NCBI GenBank assembly: GCA_050305935.1
Contig: JBNLGG010000024.1
Coordinates: 1-53,178, forward strand
Length of the DNA stretch: 53,178 nt
From: CAJXNP01 sp050305935
GTDB lineage: Bacteria; Bacteroidota; Bacteroidia; Cytophagales; Cyclobacteriaceae
Reading direction: 5' to 3'
Position 1 is the first letter of the stretch; each line of letters opens with the position of its first letter. Shown here one piece after another: positions 39,718 to 48,400 of this stretch. Below the pieces are notes generated by a model, which had not been told where the DNA came from, did no database searches, and saw nothing but the letters and a program-made list of their open reading frames with translations. Position numbers and translations under genes: made by a program.

Positions 39718-41628
39718 TTGAAGGGAGTACTGTTAGCTTTATTTTTTCTGTCAATTGGACCAAGCTTACGGGCGGGCGATCCCGTATTGTTTGGGGTGAT
39801 TAGCGAAAATGAGCTTTCGTTTCAGCAATGCGAATATGAAAAGGAGGCGCCTGCTGTGATCCTTCGCTATTCCGGTGAGATTAAACTGCTGCGGTCAAAA
39901 GTATATATTAAAAGGCTTGTACGCATCAAGGTGTTGAGTGAGAAAGGGCTTGATTTTGCCGACATTAGAATTCCCTACTATAATTTTGAACAGTTTGAAA
40001 AGGTAGCGAATGTAAGGGCCCAAACTATTAATACCACCCGGCAAGGCGAACCTGAGTTTGTTAAATTGGATTCAGATGATTTCTACCACATTGACCTTAC
40101 TGATGGCTGGAAGGAACTGAGATTCACATTTCCAAAAGTGAAGCCTGGTTCCATCATCGAGTATGAATATACAGAGGTTTCTGACAATTTAATCTACCTT
40201 GATGATTGGGTTTTTCAACACGAAATACCGGTTTTGTTTTCTGACCTGACTGTAAAAATACCATCCGCTCTCCGGTATCAGGTGATGCTTCGCGGAAACA
40301 GGCTCCTAAAAAAATACAGGGATGTAAACACAAACTATTGGGTACTGGAAAACCTGCCATCGGCAAAGGATGAACCCTTTGTTTTCAATAAAACAGACCA
40401 CCTGGAAAAGTTGAAATTTCAATTGGTAGAGTATCAATTGCCGCATGAATATGGTGTCGTGGAACAAAAATCATTGAGGAAAACCTGGGAGGAGCTGGCT
40501 GGGGAAGTACTTGAATCGTATCGTTTCAGAAGCTACTTAAACAAAACAGTGACTGCCAGGGAAGAGCTAAAATTGATCCACCTTCAGGGAAGAAACCATA
40601 AGGAGAAGTTGGCAGATGTTTACGCCCACGTTGCCCGGAACTATCAGTGGGATGGCAAGTATAGACGGTACACCTATCAGAGGTTCGTGGATTTTCATAA
40701 TGGGAAAGAAGGTAATGACGCTGAAATAAATTTATTTCTATGCTTGCTCCTGAATGAAGCCGGTATCGAATCATATCCGGTTTTATTGGCCACAAGGTCT
40801 AAGGGGCAATATGTAAAAGAACACCCCTTTTTATCGCAGTTTAACCATGTGGCGGTGTATGCCACCATTGATAGCGAGGAGTTTTTGCTGGATGCTACGG
40901 ATTCTTTCCGGCCCTTTACATTGCCGGCCATTGAATCATTGGTAGACGAAGGTTTTATATTAAAAAAAAGCGATCCTCGCTGGTGGACATTGCCTAAGCC
41001 TGCACCTTCATCCATGTATTTTGATGGCAAGCTTGACATGGAAAATTTGTCAGGGGATTTCAATATTTCCCTGGATGAATATCTTGCATTGGAAGCGAGG
41101 AGAGAACTATTCAGGAATGGAAAGGAACGGTGGTTTTCAGACCATGTGCCGTATTATCAGCACGACAAGCATAGCATTCCCGTTGTCAATAATCTTTTGC
41201 ATCCGGAGGAGAAACTCTCATTTGAAGGAAAAGTGAGGCTAAATCCTTTTGCCAATGACCGATCTGATTTTGTCAATATCAGGCCTTATGTACTGGATTT
41301 CCTGACCGATAATCCTTTTGTCAACAATACCAGGAATTTTCCAGTTCAATTTCCTTTTACACAAGTGTTGTATTATCATGTAACTATCGGTATCCCTGAC
41401 AGGTTTACGTTATTGAGGGCTCCTGAAAGTGAGCGCGTATATTTGCCTAATCAACTTGGAGAGTTTGCCTATCAGGTTGATACCAATTACCGCACCATTG
41501 AAATAGACATCAGGTTTGAAATAAGAACACTCGAATTGCCTGCCATTCAATACAATAACGTCCGGCAATTTTACTCCATGATAAGCTCCAAACTGCACGA
41601 AGAAATTCTTTTTAAAAGAAAAAATTGA
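39718..41628 (+). CDS. DUF3857 transglutaminase-like exported protein without catalytic Cys, 636 aa
   Basis: TTG start at 39718 (in-frame TAA at 39709-39711 rules out anything earlier), giving a signal peptide cleaved near LRA-G (about residue 19). Residues ~40-220 are the DUF3857 beta-domain (VYIKRLVRIKVLSEKGLDFADI, FTFPKVKPGSIIEYEY). Residues ~290-400 are transglutaminase-like (DVYAHVARNYQWDG, GNDAEINLFLCLLLNEAGIESYPVLLATR, FNHVAVYA, FLLDATD). In active members a Cys precedes the A(D/E)INL helix; here it is N333, while H377 and D392 are kept, so protease or transferase activity is unlikely. A beta-rich C-terminal domain follows. The protein is probably periplasmic or surface-exposed. Function unknown; it has no operon partner. 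Confidence 0.85.
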   Translation: MKGVLLALFFLSIGPSLRAGDPVLFGVISENELSFQQCEYEKEAPAVILRYSGEIKLLRSKVYIKRLVRIKVLSEKGLDFADIRIPYYNFEQFEKVANVRAQTINTTRQGEPEFVKLDSDDFYHIDLTDGWKELRFTFPKVKPGSIIEYEYTEVSDNLIYLDDWVFQHEIPVLFSDLTVKIPSALRYQVMLRGNRLLKKYRDVNTNYWVLENLPSAKDEPFVFNKTDHLEKLKFQLVEYQLPHEYGVVEQKSLRKTWEELAGEVLESYRFRSYLNKTVTAREELKLIHLQGRNHKEKLADVYAHVARNYQWDGKYRRYTYQRFVDFHNGKEGNDAEINLFLCLLLNEAGIESYPVLLATRSKGQYVKEHPFLSQFNHVAVYATIDSEEFLLDATDSFRPFTLPAIESLVDEGFILKKSDPRWWTLPKPAPSSMYFDGKLDMENLSGDFNISLDEYLALEARRELFRNGKERWFSDHVPYYQHDKHSIPVVNNLLHPEEKLSFEGKVRLNPFANDRSDFVNIRPYVLDFLTDNPFVNNTRNFPVQFPFTQVLYYHVTIGIPDRFTLLRAPESERVYLPNQLGEFAYQVDTNYRTIEIDIRFEIRTLELPAIQYNNVRQFYSMISSKLHEEILFKRKN

Positions 41629-41847
41629 CCTGGGAGCCGCATTCTTCATTGGGTAGGAAAATTAAATCTTCACCTAATAATTACAATAAAAAGTTAAATT
41701 CCTCATTTTTTATTTACCTTTAAGAATTACGGACAAACCAAAATCGATAGTTAAGAATTTTTTAATAGGTTTAAAAAGTTGCCATCTTGCATTAATCAAA
41801 ACACTTGACGGACAATTAAAAACCCTTTTACTTAGACACACATTTTT

Positions 41848-42933
41848 ATGGGGCAGGAGAAAATAACATTCATTCAAAATAGCCAGAGCGAGTTTTATAC
41901 AGTTCTAAAGGAACGAATTAATGAATATTTCGAGTCGAATGGAATATCCCGGTACGCAAACACTGCGATGGTGGCGAAGACACTGTTTATAATTTTTGGC
42001 ACAGTTGCCTCCTACTTTGTCATAGTCCTGGAAATTTTTAATCCCTGGATACTCCTCATTTTTGCCGTATTATTGGGTTTTTTCACTGCATTGATTGGCT
42101 TAAATATTGCCCATGATGCCTTGCACGGATCCTATTCAAGCAATCGAAAAGTAAACCACCTGCTGGGCATATTGTTCAATATTGTGGGGGCAAACGACTA
42201 TGTATGGAAGATCAAACACAATGTGCTCCATCATACCTATACCAATATCCCCGAGCATGATGACGATATAAATCAGGCTAAAATACTTCGGATGGAGCCG
42301 AACCAAAAGTGGATGAAGATTCACCGGTTTCAGCACATATACCTTTTCTTCCTTTATCCCTTAAGCTCGCTATCCTGGGTTTTCATCAAAGATTACCAGA
42401 AGTTTTTTGCCATAAAGATTGGCAACATTCAGAATAAAAAACATCCGCGAAAAGAAATGTTCAGGCTGTTTTTTTACAAAGTCATTTACTACATCATCTA
42501 TATCGTCATCCCATTTACTGTGATGGATTTAGCATGGTATTATATTTTGCTGGGATTCATAGTAATGCACCTGGTAGAAGGCGCCAGCCTAAGTTTTATT
42601 TTCCAGCTAGCCCATGTCTTCGAAGGAACATCCTACCCGGAGCCGGGTGCAGGGGGCAAGATGGAACGTACCTGGGCGGAGCATCAATTGTTTACGACAC
42701 TCGACTTCGGTAGAAAAAATCCTCTCGTTAATTTCTTTTTTGGCGGGTTGAATTTCCAGGTGGAACATCACCTGTTTCCAAAGATTTGTCACATACACTA
42801 TTCAAAGATTTCACCCATTGTGGAGGAGACTGCAAAAGAGTTTAATCTCCCCTTTTTAGAAAACAAGACATTTTTTGGGGCTCTATGGTCGCATGTGAAC
42901 ATGATGAAGAAGATGGGAGCCAGTCCGGTCTAA
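41848..42933 (+). CDS. Membrane fatty-acid (acyl-CoA/acyl-lipid) desaturase, 361 aa
   Basis: An integral-membrane di-iron desaturase. Three histidine boxes are present: HDALH (89-93), HNVLHH (124-129) and QVEHH before LFPKICHIHYSKI near residue 300. Hydrophobic pairs at ~45-85 and ~205-250 form the four-helix membrane core. It introduces a double bond into acyl chains to adjust membrane fluidity, with electrons from a ferredoxin or cytochrome b5-like donor. The leader of about 200 bases holds TACCTTTA and TTGACG-type sequences but no clear consensus promoter. Regioselectivity cannot be read from sequence alone. Confidence 0.9.
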   Translation: MGQEKITFIQNSQSEFYTVLKERINEYFESNGISRYANTAMVAKTLFIIFGTVASYFVIVLEIFNPWILLIFAVLLGFFTALIGLNIAHDALHGSYSSNRKVNHLLGILFNIVGANDYVWKIKHNVLHHTYTNIPEHDDDINQAKILRMEPNQKWMKIHRFQHIYLFFLYPLSSLSWVFIKDYQKFFAIKIGNIQNKKHPRKEMFRLFFYKVIYYIIYIVIPFTVMDLAWYYILLGFIVMHLVEGASLSFIFQLAHVFEGTSYPEPGAGGKMERTWAEHQLFTTLDFGRKNPLVNFFFGGLNFQVEHHLFPKICHIHYSKISPIVEETAKEFNLPFLENKTFFGALWSHVNMMKKMGASPV

Positions 42934-42971
42934 GTTTTTTTTGTTCAAAGACAGTAACTTTATTTAGAGAT

Positions 42972-45900
42972 TTAGTCGATTATTACCCTCCGCCTCTTCT
43001 TAACCCCAATTCTTTCTAAACCTCTTTCAAATAGATAGTAAACCACAGGTACGATAATCAGGGTGAGAAACATCGAGCTGCTCAATCCGCCGATGAGCGC
43101 CCAGGCGAGACCGTTTTTCCATTCGCTACCTGCTCCGCCTGCCAGAGCGATCGGAAGAAGCCCAATTACCATCGTAATATTGGTCATAAGAATTGGTCTG
43201 AAACGTAGACGGGTCGCCTCAAATAATGCTTCTTTTAGTTCCTTCCCTTTTTCTCGTAGGGCATTCGTAAAATCGACTACAAGTATCGCATTTTTGCCCA
43301 CCAGTCCCACCAGCATGATCATTCCCAGAATGGAAAAAATACTTAGCGCCTGTTGGGTCAATGCCAGTGCCAATAAAGCGCCAATAACTGCCAGGGGAAT
43401 GGAGAATAACACCACAAAAGGATAGTGGTAAGAATCATACAAAGCCACCAGGATAAAATACACAAGGAGAATGGAGATGGCAAAAGCGATACCCATGGTT
43501 TTTAGACCGTCTTGGGTTCGTTTGGTTTGCCCACCAAAGATATACCTGATTTCTTCGGGGATTTTCATCTTCTTTAATCTGCTTTTAAGATCATTGCCAA
43601 CGGAACCCGCCGGCTTGCCAATCACCTGGGATTTCATGGTGACCGATGGTGTTCGGTTCGTTCTTTCGAGACTGGTAGGTCCCGATCCTTCTATGACTTT
43701 TGCTATTTGATTTAGATAGATAAGTTCACCCTTGGAATTAAGAAAAGAAAGGTGGTCAAGTTTGGATCGGTTTTTTAATAGTTCTTTATCAAACCGGATA
43801 TTGAGATCATATTTTTCATCTTGGTAATTTAGGGAGCCGCTTTGATCGCCGGAATAGGCAGTTCGTAGTCCCATCCCGATTTGGCCCTGATTTAGTCCAA
43901 AGGCAGCAATTTTTTCGTGATCGGATAAAATTTGTACTTCATCGGAGCTTTCGGTCAGCGTCGTTGTGGCTTCAATGGCGCCTGGTGTATCTTGAAGGAG
44001 ATTCAACACCTCTTTGGAAGTTTGAAAAAGTAGTGGCTCGTCGTTACCCAAAAGTGTCACCTCAACGGCATCATCGTCTCTGATTCCCAGGATGTTAATG
44101 CCCACAGGCCTGACGATCACATCCGGTATCCGGCTTTCAATTTCATATTTCAGTAGCCTGGCAAATTCGCTGGATGAATAGTCCCTTTTTCTTTTATCAA
44201 TCAAGCGAACGCTGATTTCAGCCAGATTGGATGTGTTTAGTTGAATAACACCCTTGCTCGTAATGCCGACTGTTGTGAAAACTGATTCCACATCCTGTAT
44301 CCCAAGAAGGTATTCTTCAATCTGTTTTGTCGCTTCATTGGTTTGGGAAATCGGTGTGCCATTTGGTAATTCAATTTCTACTACGAATTCTGACCGGTCT
44401 CCCGCCTTGGTAAATTCAATGCCAATAAAACCAAAAAATATCAATAGCCCGGAAGAAGCCAACAGGGTCACTGCCATCAACAAGGTGACAAATTTATGTG
44501 CAAAAGCCCATCTCAACAGGCCTTCAATTTTATCGATCACCAGATCAATGAATCGCTCGAAACGGATCACAATTTTTCCGGCAATAGTAGCGTCGCTAAG
44601 CCGTTCCAGTTTTCCAAACCTTGAAGCGAGCAGCGGGACGAGCGTAAATGAAACAAACAAACTCATTAATGTTGAGGTGATGATCACTACCGAAAACTGT
44701 CGAAGAAGATCAGCTACCATCCCCGATGCGAATACTATTGGTAAAAAAACCACTACATCGATCAGGGTAATGGATATGGCTGTGAATCCGATCTCCATCC
44801 TGCCTTCGTATGATGCACGGGCCTTTTCTTTGCGCATTTCAAAATGCCTGTAAATGTTTTCAATAACTACAATCGAGTCGTCCACCAGGATCCCGATCGC
44901 TAATGAAAGCCCTAACAGTGAGAGTAAATTGAGTGTGTACCCCATCAGGTACATCACAATAAATGTCGAGATAATCGACGTGGGGATGGATACAAGTACA
45001 ATTAATGAGTTCCTTATACTGTGCAAAAATAAAAGCATGACAAGTGCCACGAGGATAACAGCCAGAACGAGATCAGTGATCACCGCATTGGCAGCGGCTA
45101 GTGTAAATTCGGAGCTATCCTGGGCGATATCGAATCGGAGGCCGGTTGCTTTATATTCTTCTTCAAAGGATGTAAGCTTTTCTTTTACCAGGTCACTAAT
45201 GATTACAGCATTTGCCTCTCCCTGTTTTTTAATATCAATACCGACAGATGTTTTACCGTTGATCCTGCTAATGATTTTTTGATCTTTATCGGCTACAACA
45301 ACCACAGCTATGTCTTCTATTCTTATTTTTCTACCGTAGCGATTGGAAATAATGAGCGATTTTAACTCTTCCAGATCATCAATCTTTCCAATTAGTCTGA
45401 TGAAGCGCTGTCGGTTGTTGTGCTCAATTGTCCCTACCGGGACGTTAAGATTTGCCTGTTTTACGGTTTGGAGTACTTGCAGGATACTTACCCTGTAAAC
45501 AGCCAGTTTATCCGGATTTACGTTTATCTGAATTTCTTTTTCCTGTTGACCAAGAATATCGACTTGTGCTATACCCTCTATTTGTTGCAGTTGGGGTAGG
45601 ATGTGTTCCCGGATCAGGTCAGAAAACTGGTAAGGATCCTGATCAGAAAAAGCGGCGATCCTCATAACAGGCAGATCATCAAAATCAAATCTTTTGAGAA
45701 CAGGTTTTTCTGCATTTAGCGGAAGGATGCTTGTGGCGGCGGCCAGTTTCCGCTCTACCTCACTTAGTCCTTTGTCCACATCTGTTCCTGAAGTCAGCTC
45801 AAGTTTGACGAGCGAAAAGTTTTCTACAGAAGTGGAGCTTATATTTTCAATATTCTGAAGGGAAGAAACTGCATCTTCAATCGGAATGGTAACATTTTTC

Positions 45901-46079
45901 TCCACTTCCTCAGGTGAGGCGCCGGGATAAATGGTCGTTACGGTAATTACCGGAGGGGTAAATTTTGGAACAAGCTCGTACGAAAGGAATGAGTAGCTTA
46001 AGATTCCCAGAAATATCAATAGAGAGAAAATAACTACAGCCAGGGTAGGTCTCTCTATTGATATTTTGGTCAGGTTCAT
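42972..46079 (-). CDS. RND efflux transporter permease, 1035 aa
   Basis: An AcrB/MexF-family (HAE1-like) inner-membrane pump. 12 membrane segments in two halves; the proton-relay Asp pair is in SLAIGILVDDSIVVIEN in TM4, and the N-terminus (MNLTKISIERPTLAVVIF), YPGASPEEVEKNVTIPIED and LRFRPILMTNITMVIGLLPIAL are typical. The start is 16 bases after the SMP-30 gene ends, so the two share a transcript. The usual membrane-fusion protein and TolC-type channel genes are absent from the window, so its partners are encoded elsewhere. The substrate is unknown; the sequence is closer to multidrug pumps than to CusA metal pumps. Confidence 0.93.
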   Translation of the reverse strand: MNLTKISIERPTLAVVIFSLLIFLGILSYSFLSYELVPKFTPPVITVTTIYPGASPEEVEKNVTIPIEDAVSSLQNIENISSTSVENFSLVKLELTSGTDVDKGLSEVERKLAAATSILPLNAEKPVLKRFDFDDLPVMRIAAFSDQDPYQFSDLIREHILPQLQQIEGIAQVDILGQQEKEIQINVNPDKLAVYRVSILQVLQTVKQANLNVPVGTIEHNNRQRFIRLIGKIDDLEELKSLIISNRYGRKIRIEDIAVVVVADKDQKIISRINGKTSVGIDIKKQGEANAVIISDLVKEKLTSFEEEYKATGLRFDIAQDSSEFTLAAANAVITDLVLAVILVALVMLLFLHSIRNSLIVLVSIPTSIISTFIVMYLMGYTLNLLSLLGLSLAIGILVDDSIVVIENIYRHFEMRKEKARASYEGRMEIGFTAISITLIDVVVFLPIVFASGMVADLLRQFSVVIITSTLMSLFVSFTLVPLLASRFGKLERLSDATIAGKIVIRFERFIDLVIDKIEGLLRWAFAHKFVTLLMAVTLLASSGLLIFFGFIGIEFTKAGDRSEFVVEIELPNGTPISQTNEATKQIEEYLLGIQDVESVFTTVGITSKGVIQLNTSNLAEISVRLIDKRKRDYSSSEFARLLKYEIESRIPDVIVRPVGINILGIRDDDAVEVTLLGNDEPLLFQTSKEVLNLLQDTPGAIEATTTLTESSDEVQILSDHEKIAAFGLNQGQIGMGLRTAYSGDQSGSLNYQDEKYDLNIRFDKELLKNRSKLDHLSFLNSKGELIYLNQIAKVIEGSGPTSLERTNRTPSVTMKSQVIGKPAGSVGNDLKSRLKKMKIPEEIRYIFGGQTKRTQDGLKTMGIAFAISILLVYFILVALYDSYHYPFVVLFSIPLAVIGALLALALTQQALSIFSILGMIMLVGLVGKNAILVVDFTNALREKGKELKEALFEATRLRFRPILMTNITMVIGLLPIALAGGAGSEWKNGLAWALIGGLSSSMFLTLIIVPVVYYLFERGLERIGVKKRRRVIID

Positions 46080-46095
46080 AGTTGATTTAACTCCA

Positions 46096-47130
46096 CTATG
46101 GGTTCATTTGAAGTTTCATCAGGTACATATCAGCGGTAATAAAAAGCGTTTTTTCATCTGAGCCAAACGAGCAGTTTGCGGTCGCCTGACTAGTGAGAAT
46201 GATGCCCAGGTGATGGTGTTCATTGTCGAAAACATGGATGCCGCCGGGGCCTGAGGCAAAAATATTTCCTTGGCTGTCAATTTTTAATCCGTCAGGCAGG
46301 CCTGGGTAGTCTTTAGCATATATTCCAGCATCAAAAAGCTCGGATCCGTTTCCTAAGGTACCATCTTCATTCACGTCATAGATATACCATTTTACTTTCT
46401 CCGGGTCTGAGTTTGCAATGACAATTTGAGATTCATCCGGGGTCAGCGCAATGCCATTGGGTCGGGTAAGCGAGTCAACTACAACAGCCACCTCCCCATT
46501 GGGTTTTGCAAGGTATACACCCTGAAAGCTAATCTCTCGTGCGGGGTCATTTTCCTGTTGTACCAGCCCGTAAGGCGGATCGGTAAAGTACAGGTTTCCG
46601 TTGCTTGCGAAACAAAGGTCGTTTGGGCTATTAAACTTTTTGCCCTCCCAGTTATCGGCGATGGTTTCAAATTCAGATGCGGGGATATCCACGGAAGAGG
46701 CCATTCGCGCCACTCGTCTGTCACCATGCTGGCAAAGCACCAGGTTTCCGTCCAGGTCAAGCGTCAGACCATTCGAGCCAAGTTCAGCGCCCCTTTCCAC
46801 CTCACCAGTGTAACCGCTGGGGTTTAAATATTCTGTAAGGCTATCTATTTCATTCCATTTGAAGATCTGGTTGGTTAACACATCGGAAAAAAGGACTGAA
46901 TTTATTTGGGGTACCCAGACCGGGCCTTCGCTCCATTCAAATCCTTCAGCTACTGTTTCCAATGTGGCAGAAGTTCCTATGATGTCAAAAAAAGATGAGT
47001 CTGATACTAAGACAAATTCATTTTTTGCGGTTGTGTTTTCTTCCGTTTCCTCTCCCGTTTGTTTTTTTTCCTGGCAGGAGATCATCAAGGCTGCACTAAA
47101 AAATAGCAGCCCGTAGAGAAATTTGCTCAT
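46096..47130 (-). CDS. SMP-30/gluconolactonase-like lipoprotein, 344 aa
   Basis: Lipoprotein signal LLFFSAALMISCQ (Cys19), then a Thr/Glu-rich linker and a six-bladed beta-propeller. Metal ligands of the SMP-30/lactonase family are visible: E in FEWSEGPVW, N in KFNSPNDLCF, N in TRPNGIALTP and D in GLPDGLKID. It would hydrolyse a sugar lactone or related ester in the periplasm. It is first in a two-gene unit with the RND permease, with a 16-base gap. The natural substrate is not evident. Confidence 0.9.
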   Translation of the reverse strand: MSKFLYGLLFFSAALMISCQEKKQTGEETEENTTAKNEFVLVSDSSFFDIIGTSATLETVAEGFEWSEGPVWVPQINSVLFSDVLTNQIFKWNEIDSLTEYLNPSGYTGEVERGAELGSNGLTLDLDGNLVLCQHGDRRVARMASSVDIPASEFETIADNWEGKKFNSPNDLCFASNGNLYFTDPPYGLVQQENDPAREISFQGVYLAKPNGEVAVVVDSLTRPNGIALTPDESQIVIANSDPEKVKWYIYDVNEDGTLGNGSELFDAGIYAKDYPGLPDGLKIDSQGNIFASGPGGIHVFDNEHHHLGIILTSQATANCSFGSDEKTLFITADMYLMKLQMNP

Positions 47131-47188
47131 GGTATTCTAAAATTGGTTTAGGTGACTAAGATAACCAATCTTTTAAAAGAAAATACCA

Positions 47189-48115
47189 TTATTCAGGGAT
47201 GGGTAGTCTTGGTATATCCGAGCCCAGTTTTTGTTTGGCAATATTATACCAATATTTCATCAGGTCAGGTTTATTCCTGTTTTCGTAAAAGACTGCAAGG
47301 TTATAGGCTGCCCTTCCTGAGGTCTTTTTATCGGGGTTTTCTGCAATTTGCTGAAGGTCTGACTCCACACTAACCCAGTTTTGCATAAGGTAATTATTAT
47401 ACGCCCTGGAAAATTCCTTTGAAGTATAAAACAGCCTTTCTTCCATAATGTTCATGGGGTAGAACTTTTGGATAAACTTCCTTCCCAATTCATCCGAGAT
47501 CAGAATGGCGTTTTTATCTGCCTTTCCCATTGACGGCCCTACTGCCAGCAATCCACTTATCACCCCTCTTTTATCATGAAAAATGCGAAGTTCGTCCTTG
47601 ATCTTATCAATGATCAAGCCGTCTTTTGAATAGATGGTGACATAGGTGTTCACAACCAGGTCATAATAAGCTGTTCGCGATTTAGAGCCATCTTCATCTT
47701 CTACTACCTCTACATCCTGAAAAAAATAGAGGTCGTAGTTATCCAATGTCAGCAGGTATTCCTGGTTAAATTGTTCACAAAGAGTCAATACATCGGTGGG
47801 GGAAAGGTTAGCGGCAGGCTCATGTGCCGAGTGCGCTTTTATGATGGTGTCTCCTAATGTGAGGTGATAATATTGAGAAGTGTCAAAGCCAGCTTTCAGG
47901 CCCTCTACGAAGCTTTTTTGACCCATAGAAAAGACCTCTTTTTTGTTTTCATTGTTGTAATCGAGATCTGTATAGACAAAGCGGTTAACAAATAAAAAGT
48001 CACCCTCGTTGTCGGGAATAATAATTTCAGGGGGTAATGTTTTTTGCACCGAAACATAACTGGTGCACGAACTGAGTGTAGCAATCAGCAAAGCAAAGAT
48101 CAGGTTGGTTTTCAT
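47189..48115 (-). CDS. DUF6340-like lipoprotein, 308 aa
   Basis: Signal peptide with lipobox LIATLSSCTS (Cys17). The mature protein has a mixed alpha/beta part (FLFVNRFVYTDLDYNNENKKEVF, DVLTLCEQFNQEYLLTLDNYDLYFF, YYDLVVNTYVTIYSKDG) and a helical tail with a TPR-like repeat (GRAAYNLAVFYENRNKPDLMKYWYNIAKQKLG). This matches the DUF6340 pattern as I remember it. Outer-membrane lipoprotein by prediction; role unknown. It starts 57 bases after the ferredoxin gene ends and may be co-transcribed. Confidence 0.65.
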   Translation of the reverse strand: MKTNLIFALLIATLSSCTSYVSVQKTLPPEIIIPDNEGDFLFVNRFVYTDLDYNNENKKEVFSMGQKSFVEGLKAGFDTSQYYHLTLGDTIIKAHSAHEPAANLSPTDVLTLCEQFNQEYLLTLDNYDLYFFQDVEVVEDEDGSKSRTAYYDLVVNTYVTIYSKDGLIIDKIKDELRIFHDKRGVISGLLAVGPSMGKADKNAILISDELGRKFIQKFYPMNIMEERLFYTSKEFSRAYNNYLMQNWVSVESDLQQIAENPDKKTSGRAAYNLAVFYENRNKPDLMKYWYNIAKQKLGSDIPRLPIPE

Positions 48116-48172
48116 GATTTTTGGTTAAGTAGTTTAATTTTTTCGAAGCTACTCAAAAACCATGCAAATTCA

Positions 48173-48400
48173 TTAAATCCTTTTTACACTAATAATTTTT
48201 ACCGGGCAGGCGTCGGCAGCTTTTTTATTGGCGTCATAAGCATCCTCTTCCAATTTCACCGTATGGAAGCCTTTTTTGTCTTTAGCGCCGAGCAGTGTGC
48301 TCTTGCCATCTTTTTTTGACATTCGCCAATATTCATAGGCAAATTCCACGCAATAGTTGCAGCCTATGCATTTCGTTCTTTGCTGAGTGATAACCACCAT
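48173..48400 (-). CDS. Small ferredoxin, 75 aa
   Basis: One [4Fe-4S] (or [3Fe-4S]) cluster motif: C11-x2-C14-x2-C17 (CIGCNYC) with the fourth Cys in DACPVKII near residue 65, the layout of single-cluster Fer4_13-type ferredoxins. Cytoplasmic electron carrier. Its ATG overlaps the stop of the U32 gene upstream (TGATG), so it is translated by coupling, which suggests the two proteins work together. Confidence 0.92.
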   Translation of the reverse strand: MVVITQQRTKCIGCNYCVEFAYEYWRMSKKDGKSTLLGAKDKKGFHTVKLEEDAYDANKKAADACPVKIISVKRI

